From: Flavobacteriaceae bacterium
Lineage (GTDB): Bacteria > Bacteroidota > Bacteroidia > Flavobacteriales > Flavobacteriaceae
Direction: 5' to 3'
Length of the DNA: 37,183 bases
Assembly: GCA_027080135.1 (NCBI GenBank)
Contig: JALWUJ010000159.1
Coordinates: 1 to 37,183 of the forward strand
The notes beneath the pieces were generated by a model. The model did not search any database, was not told the DNA's origin, and worked only from the letters and a program-made list of their open reading frames with translations. Each line of letters begins with the position of its first letter. Position 1 is the stretch's first letter. Made by a program: the position numbers and the translations under genes. Shown piece after piece: positions 1 to 8,258 of the stretch.

Positions 1-1700
1 ACTTTTAGCTGCAAACTTTTATTTCCATTCCATTCATTTTTATCAATAGTATAGGCTGCTTTAAAAAGTTTCTTTTTAGAAATTAAATCAAGTTTATCTC
101 CTAATCCAAAACCAATACCTACTATTTTATTTTGGTTGCTTCGGCTCCGTTCAGTAACCGAAATAGGTAGAATTACCGTAAACCGAAGATGCGTTTTCTC
201 TGCTCCTACTTGTTTTCCGTAGCCAGTATCTTGTAGGTTTTCTGTCATAAAAACAGGTGTCATATTTCCTGGTCCAAAAGGAGCAAACTGAGATAAAATC
301 CGGTAGAACTTTGGTGTGATGTCTGTTAAGTTGATTTGAGCATCGATTTTAATTTCAGGAATTAGCATTTTAGGATCGATGGTTTCTGAAACTACTTTTT
401 CAAACTGAGCTTTAAAGACTTCGTAGTTTTCTTCTAATAAAGTTAAACCTGCTGCGTATTTATGACCTCCAAATTGTTCGATATATTCCGAGCAGCCTTC
501 CAAAGCATTATAAACATCAAAACCCTTTACACTTCTTGCCGAAGCTGCCAATACATCGCCACTTTTGGTAAAAACTAAGGTGGGTCTGTAGTAAGTTTCT
601 GTTAATCTGGAGGCTACAATTCCGATAACTCCTTTGTGCCAATTTTCGTTGTAAACTACGGTTGTAAACCCTTCTTTTTCATCATTCGCTTCAATTTGAT
701 GTAAAGCTTCCATGGTAATTTGTTTGTCTGCATCACGCCGGTCGATATTAAAATCGTTTATTTCTGAAGCATATTCTGTAGCTAGTTTTTCATTGGTTTC
801 AACTAAAAGAGTTACGGCGTGGTTTCCGTGTTTCATTCTTCCTGCTGCGTTAATTCTAGGAGCGATGATAAAAACCACATCGGTAATGGTAAGGGTTTGT
901 TTTTTAATCTGTTTTATAATGGCTTTAAAACCTTCACGTGGCTTTTGGTTTATTACTTGCAATCCGTGATAAGCAAGGATTCTATTTTCGCCCACAATAG
1001 GGACAATATCTGCTCCAATTGCCGTCGCTACCAAATCTAAATATGGGAGTAAATCGTCTATGGTTTCTCCTTTTTTAGAAGCCAAAGCCTGTATTAATTT
1101 AAAGCCCACACCACAACCACAAAGTTCTTTAAAAGGGTACTCGCAATCTTCCCGTTTAGGATCTAAAACAGCTACCGCTTTCGGAATTTCTTGTCCTGGT
1201 CTATGGTGATCACAAATAATAAAATCGATTCCTTTTTCTGAGGCATAAGCCACTTTATCGATAGCTTTAATTCCGCAGTCCAAAGCAATTATTAAAGAGA
1301 AATCGTTGTCTTCTGCAAAGTCGATTCCTTTGAATGAAATTCCGTAGCCTTCCTCATAACGGTCGGGAATATAGGTTGCCACATTGGGATAAGTTGTGAG
1401 TAGATAAGAGGAAAGTAAAGCCACGCTTGTCGTACCATCTACATCGTAATCGCCATAAACCATAATGTTTTCTTCGGCAGTAATGGCAGCTTCAATTCTT
1501 GCCACCGCTTTGTCCATATCCTTCATTAAAAAAGGATTGTGTAATTTATTTAAATCGGGTCTAAAAAAGTCTTTTGCTTCTTGAAAAGTTTCAATTCCTC
1601 TTTGTACCAATAAAGTTGCGATAGATTTTTCTACGTCTAATTTTTTTTGAAGATGTTCAACTTTAGTAAGGTCTGGTTTTGGTTTAAGTGTCCAACGCAT
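1..1700 (-). CDS. recJ: Single-stranded-DNA-specific exonuclease RecJ (3' end cut by window edge)
   Basis: This is the 5'-to-3' single-strand exonuclease of recombination and mismatch/base-excision repair, acting in the cytoplasm. Translated from ATG 1698-1700, it reads without a stop to the window edge, about 566 residues, so only the last residues are missing. Visible family marks are the DHH-superfamily motif YGDYDVDGTTS, the DHH motif itself (ICDHHRPG), the ALDCGI segment and the late GGHKYAAGL motif (DHHA1 region). All lie in the expected order. One oddity is a short in-frame insertion, read as SVTERSRSNQ, in the C-terminal OB-like part. It is encoded by a dispersed palindromic repeat at 134-159. 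The gene is divergent from the T9SS protein at 1930. The identification is secure; the exact C-terminus is not visible. Confidence 0.96.
   Translation of the reverse strand, partial: MRWTLKPKPDLTKVEHLQKKLDVEKSIATLLVQRGIETFQEAKDFFRPDLNKLHNPFLMKDMDKAVARIEAAITAEENIMVYGDYDVDGTTSVALLSSYLLTTYPNVATYIPDRYEEGYGISFKGIDFAEDNDFSLIIALDCGIKAIDKVAYASEKGIDFIICDHHRPGQEIPKAVAVLDPKREDCEYPFKELCGCGVGFKLIQALASKKGETIDDLLPYLDLVATAIGADIVPIVGENRILAYHGLQVINQKPREGFKAIIKQIKKQTLTITDVVFIIAPRINAAGRMKHGNHAVTLLVETNEKLATEYASEINDFNIDRRDADKQITMEALHQIEANDEKEGFTTVVYNENWHKGVIGIVASRLTETYYRPTLVFTKSGDVLAASARSVKGFDVYNALEGCSEYIEQFGGHKYAAGLTLLEENYEVFKAQFEKVVSETIDPKMLIPEIKIDAQINLTDITPKFYRILSQFAPFGPGNMTPVFMTENLQDTGYGKQVGAEKTHLRFTVILPISVTERSRSNQNKIVGIGFGLGDKLDLISKKKLFKAAYTIDKNEWNGNKSLQLK
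134..159. repeat. Dispersed ggtt...aacc palindromic repeat inside recJ
   Basis: The core ttcggctccgttcag (140-154) sits between ggtt and aacc ends. A sister copy with core ttcgactgtgctcaa lies at 13225-13239, also between ggtt and aacc. The recJ copy is in frame and is translated as part of the protein. Short repeats of this kind are common in flavobacterial genomes (general knowledge); their mobility mechanism is not visible here. Confidence 0.6.
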
Positions 1701-1929
1701 AGTTTTATGAAATTTCAAATGAAAAAACTCCAAATTCCAATATTTCTAAATGGATAGTAATTTATAATTTGATGTTTATTTATTGGGAAGTATAAAGAGT
1801 AAATGTAAAAATAAATGTTCAAATAACCCTAATTTTGGTTGTTTATCATTTTATTACTACATTTAATGTAATAAACTTAACTGTTTTGTGGTAAAACTAT
1901 CTCTTCAATTTATTGTAAAATATGTTATT
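1701..1929. promoter_or_regulatory. Divergent intergenic region with a -7 box for the beta-propeller gene
   Basis: The region separates recJ (-) from the T9SS protein (+). It contains TAATTTTG at 1830-1837, a full match to the Bacteroidota -7 consensus TAnnTTTG on the + strand, but no good TTTG 19-20 bases upstream of it. If used, it would give a leader of roughly 90 bases before ATG 1930. No convincing box was found for recJ. No other structure was seen. Confidence 0.35.
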
Positions 1930-3399
1930 ATGGCGACAAAATACACTTTGTTTTTCGGGATTTTCTTTATTTATTCATTTATAAGTATTGCTCAAGACGG
2001 CACATTAGATCTTTCTTTTGGAAACGGTGGCTATACTATTACAGATATTAATGGGAATGCTGATATTATAAATAATGTGGAGCAAACTTTTGATGAAAAA
2101 TTACTTGTTATTGGAACTACAGAAAACCCAAATTCAGTTAAAGTAATTTCAAAATATTTATTAAATGGAGATCTAGATTTGTCTTTTGGGAATAATGGTT
2201 TTGTTTTTCCAAGTTATAATGCGTCTGCGTATAATAATAGTAAATTAATTGTCAAACCTGATAATTCTTTTTTTGTATTGGGAAGTGAGAATGAAGACTT
2301 TTTTATTGCAAAGCACTTATCTAATGGTGTATTAGATAATACTTTTGGAGTTAATGGGCATATAACTACAAATGTTGAAGAAGATAATTTTCAAAGTGCT
2401 GTTTTACAAGACGGTGGAAAAATTATTTCTATAGGTCGTACTAAAGGAGTTACTAATTATTACCAAATTATGATGGTAAGGTACTTAGCAAATGGAAATT
2501 TAGATACAACTTTTGGCAACAATGGTATTCTGGTTCATGATGCTGGAGGAGAGTTTTTTAGAGCACGAAAAATAGCATTACAAAACGATGGGAAAATTAT
2601 TTTACAACTTGCAGAATATTCAAATTCGCCTAATAAATTAATTGTTTATCGCTTTATGCCAAACGGAAATATTGACAATTCTTTTGGTAACAACGGTAAA
2701 ATTGTCGTGATGGAAGATACTATGTTGAAAGGCGGATCCTTAGCTCTAAAACCTAATGGAAAAATTATTACTACTGCATCAAATCCAGATTCGGGCATAA
2801 CAAAAATAATTCAGTATTTACCCAATGGAACAATTGATAACTCTTTTGCTGATAATGGTGAAAAAATTATTAATTTAAATAACTTTTATACTTCAAAATT
2901 ATTTTTTCAAGGAAATAAAATATTAATTTATGGTCATATTTCAGAATTTGAAGGAACTACCCTAGTCTTAATTCGTTTAACTGAAAATGGTGAGTTGGAT
3001 TCCACCTTTGGCACCAATGGTTTTAGTTATTCTTCTACTTTTCAAAGTTATGATGTAACTATTCAATCTGATCATAAAATTGTAGCAGTTGGAAGTACCT
3101 ATTGGTATGATGGTGTAACTGATTTTGTTTTATCAAGGTATAATAATCATTTTTTAGAAACTCCTACTTATAATTTAAAAGAATTTAGTTTTTACCCAAA
3201 CCCTTCCAACGGAATATACAATATAACTCACGATTTTATCACTTCGGAAACACCATACAAAATTGTAGATATCACAGGAAAACTCATTCAATATGGATTC
3301 CTAACTGGAGTACAAAGTGAGCTAGATCTTTCTTTGGTAGAAAAAGGAGTCTATTTTTTTAATGCTTCAAATAAGACAATCAAGCTAATAAAAAAATAG
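1930..3399 (+). CDS. Secreted delta-60 repeat beta-propeller protein with T9SS sorting domain
   Basis: This is a secreted protein of unknown substrate. From ATG 1930 it has 489 residues. The first ~20 form a signal peptide (hydrophobic run ending in SIAQ). Seven delta-60 (DUF5122) units follow, each with an xxNGxLDxSFGxNG core such as NGDLDLSFGNNG and NGNLDTTFGNNG. The last ~80 residues carry the T9SS type A sorting signal (FYPNPSNGIYNI ... KGVYFF ... IKLIKK). A GTG 42 bases upstream is in frame, but it would put 14 extra residues before the signal peptide, so ATG 1930 is preferred. The stop lies 4 bases from that of the convergent OsmC gene. Such proteins are exported across the outer membrane and cleaved at the sorting domain; a role in adhesion or surface binding is inference. 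Confidence 0.85.
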   Translation: MATKYTLFFGIFFIYSFISIAQDGTLDLSFGNGGYTITDINGNADIINNVEQTFDEKLLVIGTTENPNSVKVISKYLLNGDLDLSFGNNGFVFPSYNASAYNNSKLIVKPDNSFFVLGSENEDFFIAKHLSNGVLDNTFGVNGHITTNVEEDNFQSAVLQDGGKIISIGRTKGVTNYYQIMMVRYLANGNLDTTFGNNGILVHDAGGEFFRARKIALQNDGKIILQLAEYSNSPNKLIVYRFMPNGNIDNSFGNNGKIVVMEDTMLKGGSLALKPNGKIITTASNPDSGITKIIQYLPNGTIDNSFADNGEKIINLNNFYTSKLFFQGNKILIYGHISEFEGTTLVLIRLTENGELDSTFGTNGFSYSSTFQSYDVTIQSDHKIVAVGSTYWYDGVTDFVLSRYNNHFLETPTYNLKEFSFYPNPSNGIYNITHDFITSETPYKIVDITGKLIQYGFLTGVQSELDLSLVEKGVYFFNASNKTIKLIKK

Positions 3400-3403
3400 A
3401 AGG

Positions 3404-3826
3404 TTATTCGTTAATATGAATATTAATCGAAACCTCCGCAAAAGACCGAAACATTTTAATCACACCACAGTAACGTTCTTCAGATAAAGTTACTGCTTTT
3501 TTAATTTTTTCTTCGTTTAAATCGGTTCCTGTAAAATAATAATCAATGCTTACTTTATTGTAATATTTTGGGTGTTCTGTGGTCATATTTCCATCTACTA
3601 CTACTTTAAAACTATCTACTTCCACCCGCATTTTTTTTAATAATGCCACTACATCTAATCCAGTACAACCTCCAATTGAAGACAACATTAATGCTTTAGG
3701 ATTCAACCCTTGCTTGGTGCCTCCAAAAGCAGGATCTGTTTCCATCAGTAGTGTTTTTCCGCTAGGATTATCAGATTCTAACAACATATTTTCTTTCCAG
3801 GTGGTGGTTACTTTATGATTTGCCAT
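3404..3826 (-). CDS. OsmC/Ohr family thiol peroxidase-like protein
   Basis: This is a cytoplasmic protein of 140 residues, the normal length for the OsmC family, whose members reduce organic hydroperoxides through two cysteines. The two conserved cysteines are visible at C54 (IGGCTGLDVV) and C120 (ERYCGVIKM). An upstream in-frame ATG would add 11 residues (start 3859), but MANHKVTTTW is the more usual N-terminus. The gene is convergent with the beta-propeller protein, with 4 bases between stops and no terminator. It lies beside an AhpD-like CxxC protein transcribed away from it, which fits a peroxide-defence neighbourhood. Whether it is Ohr, OsmC or a YhfA-type paralogue cannot be decided here. 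Confidence 0.85.
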   Translation of the reverse strand: MANHKVTTTWKENMLLESDNPSGKTLLMETDPAFGGTKQGLNPKALMLSSIGGCTGLDVVALLKKMRVEVDSFKVVVDGNMTTEHPKYYNKVSIDYYFTGTDLNEEKIKKAVTLSEERYCGVIKMFRSFAEVSINIHINE

Positions 3827-3960
3827 AACATTTTTTATTTGATGATTTTTAAAATGCAAATTTACAAAATACCTATTAGTATTTTATTCGAATTGTATAG
3901 ATATTAACAATCGTGAAAATCACTTTGCTTATGTTGTTTTTTTATTTGCATCTTCACGAC

Positions 3961-3992
3961 TTTGCTAGAACAAATAAAATCCTTTAGTTTTG
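3961..3992 (+). promoter_or_regulatory. Bacteroidota-type promoter of the AhpD-like gene
   Basis: TTTG at 3961-3964 is followed after 20 bases by TAGTTTTG at 3985-3992. Both boxes and the spacing fit the TTTG-N19/20-TAnnTTTG consensus. Transcription should start near 3997, giving a leader of about 20 bases before ATG 4019. This rules against the longer TTG-started reading from 3962, which would begin inside the promoter. Confidence 0.7.
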
Positions 3993-4018
3993 TTTTTTAT
4001 CAAAATAACGACATAAAT

Positions 4019-4609
4019 ATGCCTTTAGTAAATCCTTTATCGCCCGATCACAGTCCTGAAACCAAACAATTAGCAGATTTCTTTAACGAAACCCTTGGCT
4101 TTTGCCCTAATAGTGTTTTAACCATGCAACACCGACCTGAAATTAGCAAGGCATTTATCAACCTTAACAAAGCGGTAATGGCAAATGAAGGTCGCGTAAC
4201 TTCTGCCTTAAAACGTATGATTGCTTGGGTAAGTAGTAACTCGGCTGGTTGTCGTTATTGCCAAGCACATGCGATTCGTGCTGCGGAACGTTACGGTGCA
4301 GAGCAAGAACAATTGGATAATATTTGGGAATACAGAACCCACAAGGCTTTTTCGGAAGCAGAACGAGCGGCATTGGATTTTTCGTTAGCTGCTTCACAAA
4401 TTCCGAATGCGGTAAATGATGATATTAAAACACGCCTTTATCAACATTGGAACGAAGGCGAAATTGTAGAAATGTTGGGCGTAATCTCACTTTTCGGTTA
4501 CCTAAATCGCTGGAACGACTCTATGGGAACATCCATAGAAGAAGGTGCTGTAGAGAGTGGTGAGCAATATTTAGGAAAACACGGTTGGAATAAAGGAAAG
4601 CATGTTTAA
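4019..4609 (+). CDS. Carboxymuconolactone decarboxylase / AhpD-like peroxidase-related protein
   Basis: The protein has 196 residues and an AhpD-like fold. It keeps the redox signature C78-R-Y-C81-x-x-H84 (GCRYCQAHAIRAAERYG) that in AhpD-like proteins forms the reactive disulfide and proton relay. This makes a thiol peroxidase or disulfide reductase role more likely than true carboxymuconolactone decarboxylation. Members of this subgroup are usually annotated 'peroxidase-related enzyme'. The start at ATG 4019 is fixed by the promoter just upstream; an in-frame TTG at 3962 is rejected. The last ~22 codons are part of an imperfect tandem duplication whose second copy is non-coding (4611-4681). 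Adjacent to the OsmC gene in divergent orientation. Confidence 0.85.
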   Translation: MPLVNPLSPDHSPETKQLADFFNETLGFCPNSVLTMQHRPEISKAFINLNKAVMANEGRVTSALKRMIAWVSSNSAGCRYCQAHAIRAAERYGAEQEQLDNIWEYRTHKAFSEAERAALDFSLAASQIPNAVNDDIKTRLYQHWNEGEIVEMLGVISLFGYLNRWNDSMGTSIEEGAVESGEQYLGKHGWNKGKHV

Positions 4610-4681
4610 AAATAAGGTAGTAAAGAGAGAGGTAGCAATATTTAGGAAAGCATAGTTGGAATAAAGTAAAACATATTTAAA
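4541..4681 (+). repeat. Imperfect tandem duplication of the 3' end of the AhpD-like gene
   Basis: Unit 1 (4541-4610) is the last 22 codons of the gene plus the stop. Unit 2 (4611-4681) follows it directly. The last 48 bases of the two units (4563-4610 and 4634-4681) match at 42 positions without gaps. Read in the same frame, unit 2 gives QYLGKHSWNKVKHI then a stop, against QYLGKHGWNKGKHV in the gene. The start of unit 2 is more diverged and has an in-frame stop. Confidence 0.85.
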
Positions 4682-4825
4682 TACTTATAAACTTATATTT
4701 AATTGTAGGATAATTATTATAAAAAATAGTTCTTTAAACTTAATAATCAGTATTTTATCTAAAATTCACAAATAATTTATCATTTTTTTTTGAATAATAT
4801 ATATTGTGCTTCAATCATTGATTAG

Positions 4826-6694
4826 ATGAATAAGATTTCAATAATATTTTTCTTTTTATTCAGCCTTGTCTTAAATGCTCAAGTTGGAATAGGTACTACG
4901 AATCCTGATTCAAGTGCTGCATTGGAAATTAGTTCATCAAGTTCTGGGTTACTAATTCCTAAAATGACCATGGCTCAAAGAAACTCTATTCTTTCACCAG
5001 CTATTGGTTTAATGATTTATCAAACAGATAATAGTCCAGGTTTTTATTTTTATGATTCAACAAATAATTGGACACCAATTAGTAATGGATCCTCTAATAA
5101 CACAAATTGGATAATTTCTAATAACGACATATATAATTCAAATACTGGAAATGTTGGAATTGGCACTACCAGCCCTACCACTAAATTACATATAGAAGAT
5201 ACTTCTGGCGGAAATATTTTAATCAATCAAGATTTTGAAAATGGGTTATCTCCTTTTACTACTGGTGGAAATGCTAACTGGTACATACAAAATACAATTG
5301 TAAACAACGGAACAAGTGCTGCTGTTTCAGGAAATATTTCTGATTCAGAAACCTCGTATATGGAATTCAATGTTACTATTCCCTCAAGTGGGGCTAATTT
5401 AAGTTTTTTTTATAGTGTTAGTAGTGAAAATGGTTGGGATTTTTTAAGGTTTTATATTGATGGGGTTCAACAAAATGAATGGTCTGGAAATATTAATTTC
5501 ACTCAACAAACCTATCCCCTTTCATCTGGATCTCATGTATTAAAATGGTCCTACGAAAAAGATTCAAGTTTTGATGGAGGAAACGATGAAGTATATATAG
5601 ACGATGTAATAATTACTACTATTTCATCAGTTTTTAGATTGGTTGATGGCACACAATCAAACGGATTTGTGCTAACTTCAGATGCTAATGGTAATGCTTC
5701 TTGGTCAGACCCAACTGGAAGTACTGGAGATGATGGCGATTGGTCCATTTCTGGTACAAATATGTCAAATTCAAATACAGGTCAAGTATTAATTTCAAAT
5801 AGTTTAGCTGGCTCTTCTATATTATCTGTTGAAAATTTAACTTCTTCATTAACCGCTGGAAGTTATGGAATTCATGGTATTACTCATTCGGTAGATTTAA
5901 TTGGTTCATCTGGTGTTATGGGTGAAAGTGTGGCTGCTGGAAGTCATGAAATTGGTGTTATGGGAGATTATGCTTTTTGGGGAAATGCACTGGTTGGTAT
6001 TGGTTGGGGTACTTCTGTTAATGATATTCCAAATACAGGTAGTAGTAGTGGTGAAACAAATGATATTGGAGTTTTTGGTAGTGTAAATTATTCTACAGGT
6101 ATTGGAGTATATGGTTTAAATTATGACACTACTGGATATGCTGGCTATTTTGATGGGAACCTAACTATGGTTAATGGAACTAAAAATGCTTCGGTTCCAA
6201 CTTCAAAAGGAAATCAATTATTGTATTCTATGGAAAGCCCCGAAGTTTGGTTTGAAGATTTTGGACAAGCTAATTTAAAAAATGGTTTTGCACATATCAT
6301 ATTAGATGAAATGTTTCAAGAAACTGTTCGTATAGATAATGAACATCCTATGCATGTATTTTTACAAGAGCAAGGAGAATGTAATGGTCTTTATTTTATT
6401 GCAGATCCAGATGGAAAAGGTTTTATAGTAAAAGAAAAACAAAAAGGAAACTCTAATATAACTTTTTCTTATAGAATAACGGCAAAACGTAGGTTTTTTC
6501 AAGATCATCGATTTGGTGTAGATCCTTTACAACCTTTTGGCAACAACCTTTTAAATGCTAATTATGTAAAACCAAGAACTATCAGTACTGAAGATATGAA
6601 AGTGATAATATACAATGCTTCAAACGATAAAAATTCAAAAAATAGCTCTATTCACAACAATAAAAAATCGGAAAATTCTGAAAAAAAATCCTGA
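4826..6694 (+). CDS. Large secreted modular protein, flavobacterial VGIGTTNP type
   Basis: A secreted protein of 622 residues whose function is not recognised. Residues 1-18 are a signal peptide ending in LNAQ. The mature N-terminus has the motif VGIGTTNPDSSAALEIS, repeated as VGIGTTSPTTKLHIED near residue 112; this motif family is common in flavobacterial surface proteins and resembles segments of phage tail-fibre-like proteins. About residues 130-265 look like a beta-sandwich (FENGLSPF ... GNDEVYIDDVII), as in MAM or carbohydrate-binding modules. The next ~150 residues are Gly/Ser/Asn-rich. A more compact region (about 460-590) precedes a low-complexity Lys/Ser/Asn tail. There is no T9SS sorting signal and no S74 autoprotease motif. 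The stop is 5 bases from the convergent rsmI. A surface or adhesin role is inference. Confidence 0.75.
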   Translation: MNKISIIFFFLFSLVLNAQVGIGTTNPDSSAALEISSSSSGLLIPKMTMAQRNSILSPAIGLMIYQTDNSPGFYFYDSTNNWTPISNGSSNNTNWIISNNDIYNSNTGNVGIGTTSPTTKLHIEDTSGGNILINQDFENGLSPFTTGGNANWYIQNTIVNNGTSAAVSGNISDSETSYMEFNVTIPSSGANLSFFYSVSSENGWDFLRFYIDGVQQNEWSGNINFTQQTYPLSSGSHVLKWSYEKDSSFDGGNDEVYIDDVIITTISSVFRLVDGTQSNGFVLTSDANGNASWSDPTGSTGDDGDWSISGTNMSNSNTGQVLISNSLAGSSILSVENLTSSLTAGSYGIHGITHSVDLIGSSGVMGESVAAGSHEIGVMGDYAFWGNALVGIGWGTSVNDIPNTGSSSGETNDIGVFGSVNYSTGIGVYGLNYDTTGYAGYFDGNLTMVNGTKNASVPTSKGNQLLYSMESPEVWFEDFGQANLKNGFAHIILDEMFQETVRIDNEHPMHVFLQEQGECNGLYFIADPDGKGFIVKEKQKGNSNITFSYRITAKRRFFQDHRFGVDPLQPFGNNLLNANYVKPRTISTEDMKVIIYNASNDKNSKNSSIHNNKKSENSEKKS

Positions 6695-6699
6695 TATTT

Positions 6700-7371
6700 T
6701 CACTTCTTCCCATCAACAACAATCACAATTTCTCCTTTTGGAGGTTTATTGGTATAATGTTCTAATACTTCTGAAGAGGTACCACGAATAGTTTCTTCGT
6801 GAAGTTTGGTAATTTCTCTAGAAACTGAAACTCGCCTATCTTCTCCAAAATATTCTACAAATTGTGCGAGGGTTTTTAATAATTTATGAGGAGATTCGTA
6901 AAAAATAACGGTTCGGGTTTCTTCAGCTAAAATCTTTAATCTTGTTTGTCTTCCTTTTTTTACAGGGAGAAATCCTTCAAAAACAAACTTATCATTTGGC
7001 AATCCACTATTGACCAATGCAGGCACAAAAGCTGTGGCTCCAGGTAAACAATCCACTTCAATTCCTGCTTCTACACAAGCACGGGTTAACAAAAAACCAG
7101 GGTCGCTAATGGCGGGAGTTCCCGCGTCACTTATTAAGGCAATGGTTTCCCCATTTTTAATTCGTTGTACAATTCCTTCTACCGTTTTATGTTCGTTGTG
7201 CATATGGTGTGAATGCATTTGAGTAGTAATTTCGAAATGTTTTAATAATTTTCCACTGGTTCGAGTGTCTTCCGCTAAAATAAAATCTACTTCCTTTAAA
7301 ACTTCCACGGCTCTAAAGGTCATATCGTTTAAATTTCCGATAGGTGTAGGAACCAAATATAATTTTCCCAT
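6700..7371 (-). CDS. rsmI: 16S rRNA (cytidine-1402-2'-O)-methyltransferase
   Basis: RsmI methylates the ribose of C1402 in the ribosomal P site using S-adenosylmethionine. The protein has 223 residues and the tetrapyrrole-methylase-like fold. Signature segments are LYLVPTPIGNLNDMTFRAVE at the N-terminus, AEDTRTSGKLL, ISDAGTPAISDPG (SAM-binding loop) and FYESPHKLLKTL. The C-terminus PPKGEIVIVVDG is also typical. It lies 11 bases downstream of the 258-residue gene on the same strand, which suggests a shared transcript, and is convergent with the secreted modular protein. Confidence 0.95.
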   Translation of the reverse strand: MGKLYLVPTPIGNLNDMTFRAVEVLKEVDFILAEDTRTSGKLLKHFEITTQMHSHHMHNEHKTVEGIVQRIKNGETIALISDAGTPAISDPGFLLTRACVEAGIEVDCLPGATAFVPALVNSGLPNDKFVFEGFLPVKKGRQTRLKILAEETRTVIFYESPHKLLKTLAQFVEYFGEDRRVSVSREITKLHEETIRGTSSEVLEHYTNKPPKGEIVIVVDGKK

Positions 7372-7382
7372 TTAATTGAAAA

Positions 7383-8159
7383 TTAATTAAAACGTTTTTC
7401 AATAATCATCATAAATCTATTGGCAAATTCCTCTTTATCTGTCCAATTGTTATAGTCTGGTTTTACTGTATTTTTAATATAAGAGGTAACTTCAGCATAA
7501 GAAGTCATCGTATTAATTTGCGATAAAACCCGCGAATAATCCTCGGCACTTCCGTCGAATAATTGTTTAATAAATGCCAAACGATCGTTAAGACCAATGG
7601 CAATTCCTTGGTTTAATTTTTCGTTTAAAGATTTTGGTTTTTCTGAAGCGGTTGAAGTTTCAATAACAGTTTCAGTTTTACTTTCTGAAAGATTATTATT
7701 GGTTTCATCTTTACGTTCAAAAACAGGCATTTCTTGGTAATTGGAAGCAAATTCTTCTATTTCGTTTGAAAAATTTTCAGCCGTTTGTTTATCGTCGGGT
7801 TGCTGCGGAAGTATTTCCTTTAAAATCTCATCTAACTTTTTAGATTCATTGGGCATTTGAGCTACAATATCTTTAATTTTATCCATTAACGGTTCTACCA
7901 AGGCTTCATCATGAGTGGGTTGTGGAACTGGTTCTGGTTCTTTAAACCAATTTTCTTCACGATAGGTTTTAGAATCTATAGCAGGACGTTCTGGTTTTTC
8001 AAATTCTGCCTTTACACTCGAATCTAAAAATTCCAACACAGATAATTTCTCATAAAGCTGTATTAAAGTGTTTTTTGTTTTGAAAATATCTAGTTCATTT
8101 TCGGAGACAAGAATACTCTTAGCTAGTGTGTTTATTTGAGATAATAGTTTCTTTTTCAT
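7383..8159 (-). CDS. Conserved flavobacterial protein of unknown function upstream of rsmI
   Basis: No family with a known role is recognised. The 258-residue protein has no signal peptide or membrane segment and is rich in Glu, Lys and Asn. The N-terminal ~65 residues look helical. A variable acidic linker (about 70-180, with EPEPVPQP and many Glu/Ser) follows. The last ~75 residues (GIAIGLNDRLAFIKQLFDGS ... WTDKEEFANRFMMIIEKRF) look like a compact helical domain and probably hold the conserved function. It is divergent from tdk and stands 11 bases upstream of rsmI. A cytoplasmic role linked to translation or the cell cycle is guesswork based only on position. Confidence 0.75.
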   Translation of the reverse strand: MKKKLLSQINTLAKSILVSENELDIFKTKNTLIQLYEKLSVLEFLDSSVKAEFEKPERPAIDSKTYREENWFKEPEPVPQPTHDEALVEPLMDKIKDIVAQMPNESKKLDEILKEILPQQPDDKQTAENFSNEIEEFASNYQEMPVFERKDETNNNLSESKTETVIETSTASEKPKSLNEKLNQGIAIGLNDRLAFIKQLFDGSAEDYSRVLSQINTMTSYAEVTSYIKNTVKPDYNNWTDKEEFANRFMMIIEKRFN

Positions 8160-8258
8160 AACTAATTAAAATAAAGTAAATTTTCTATTTTGTTTTTATA
8201 AATTTACACAACCTTTATGTAAACGTCAAAAAATTCTGTTTTAGTTTAAAAAAAATTT

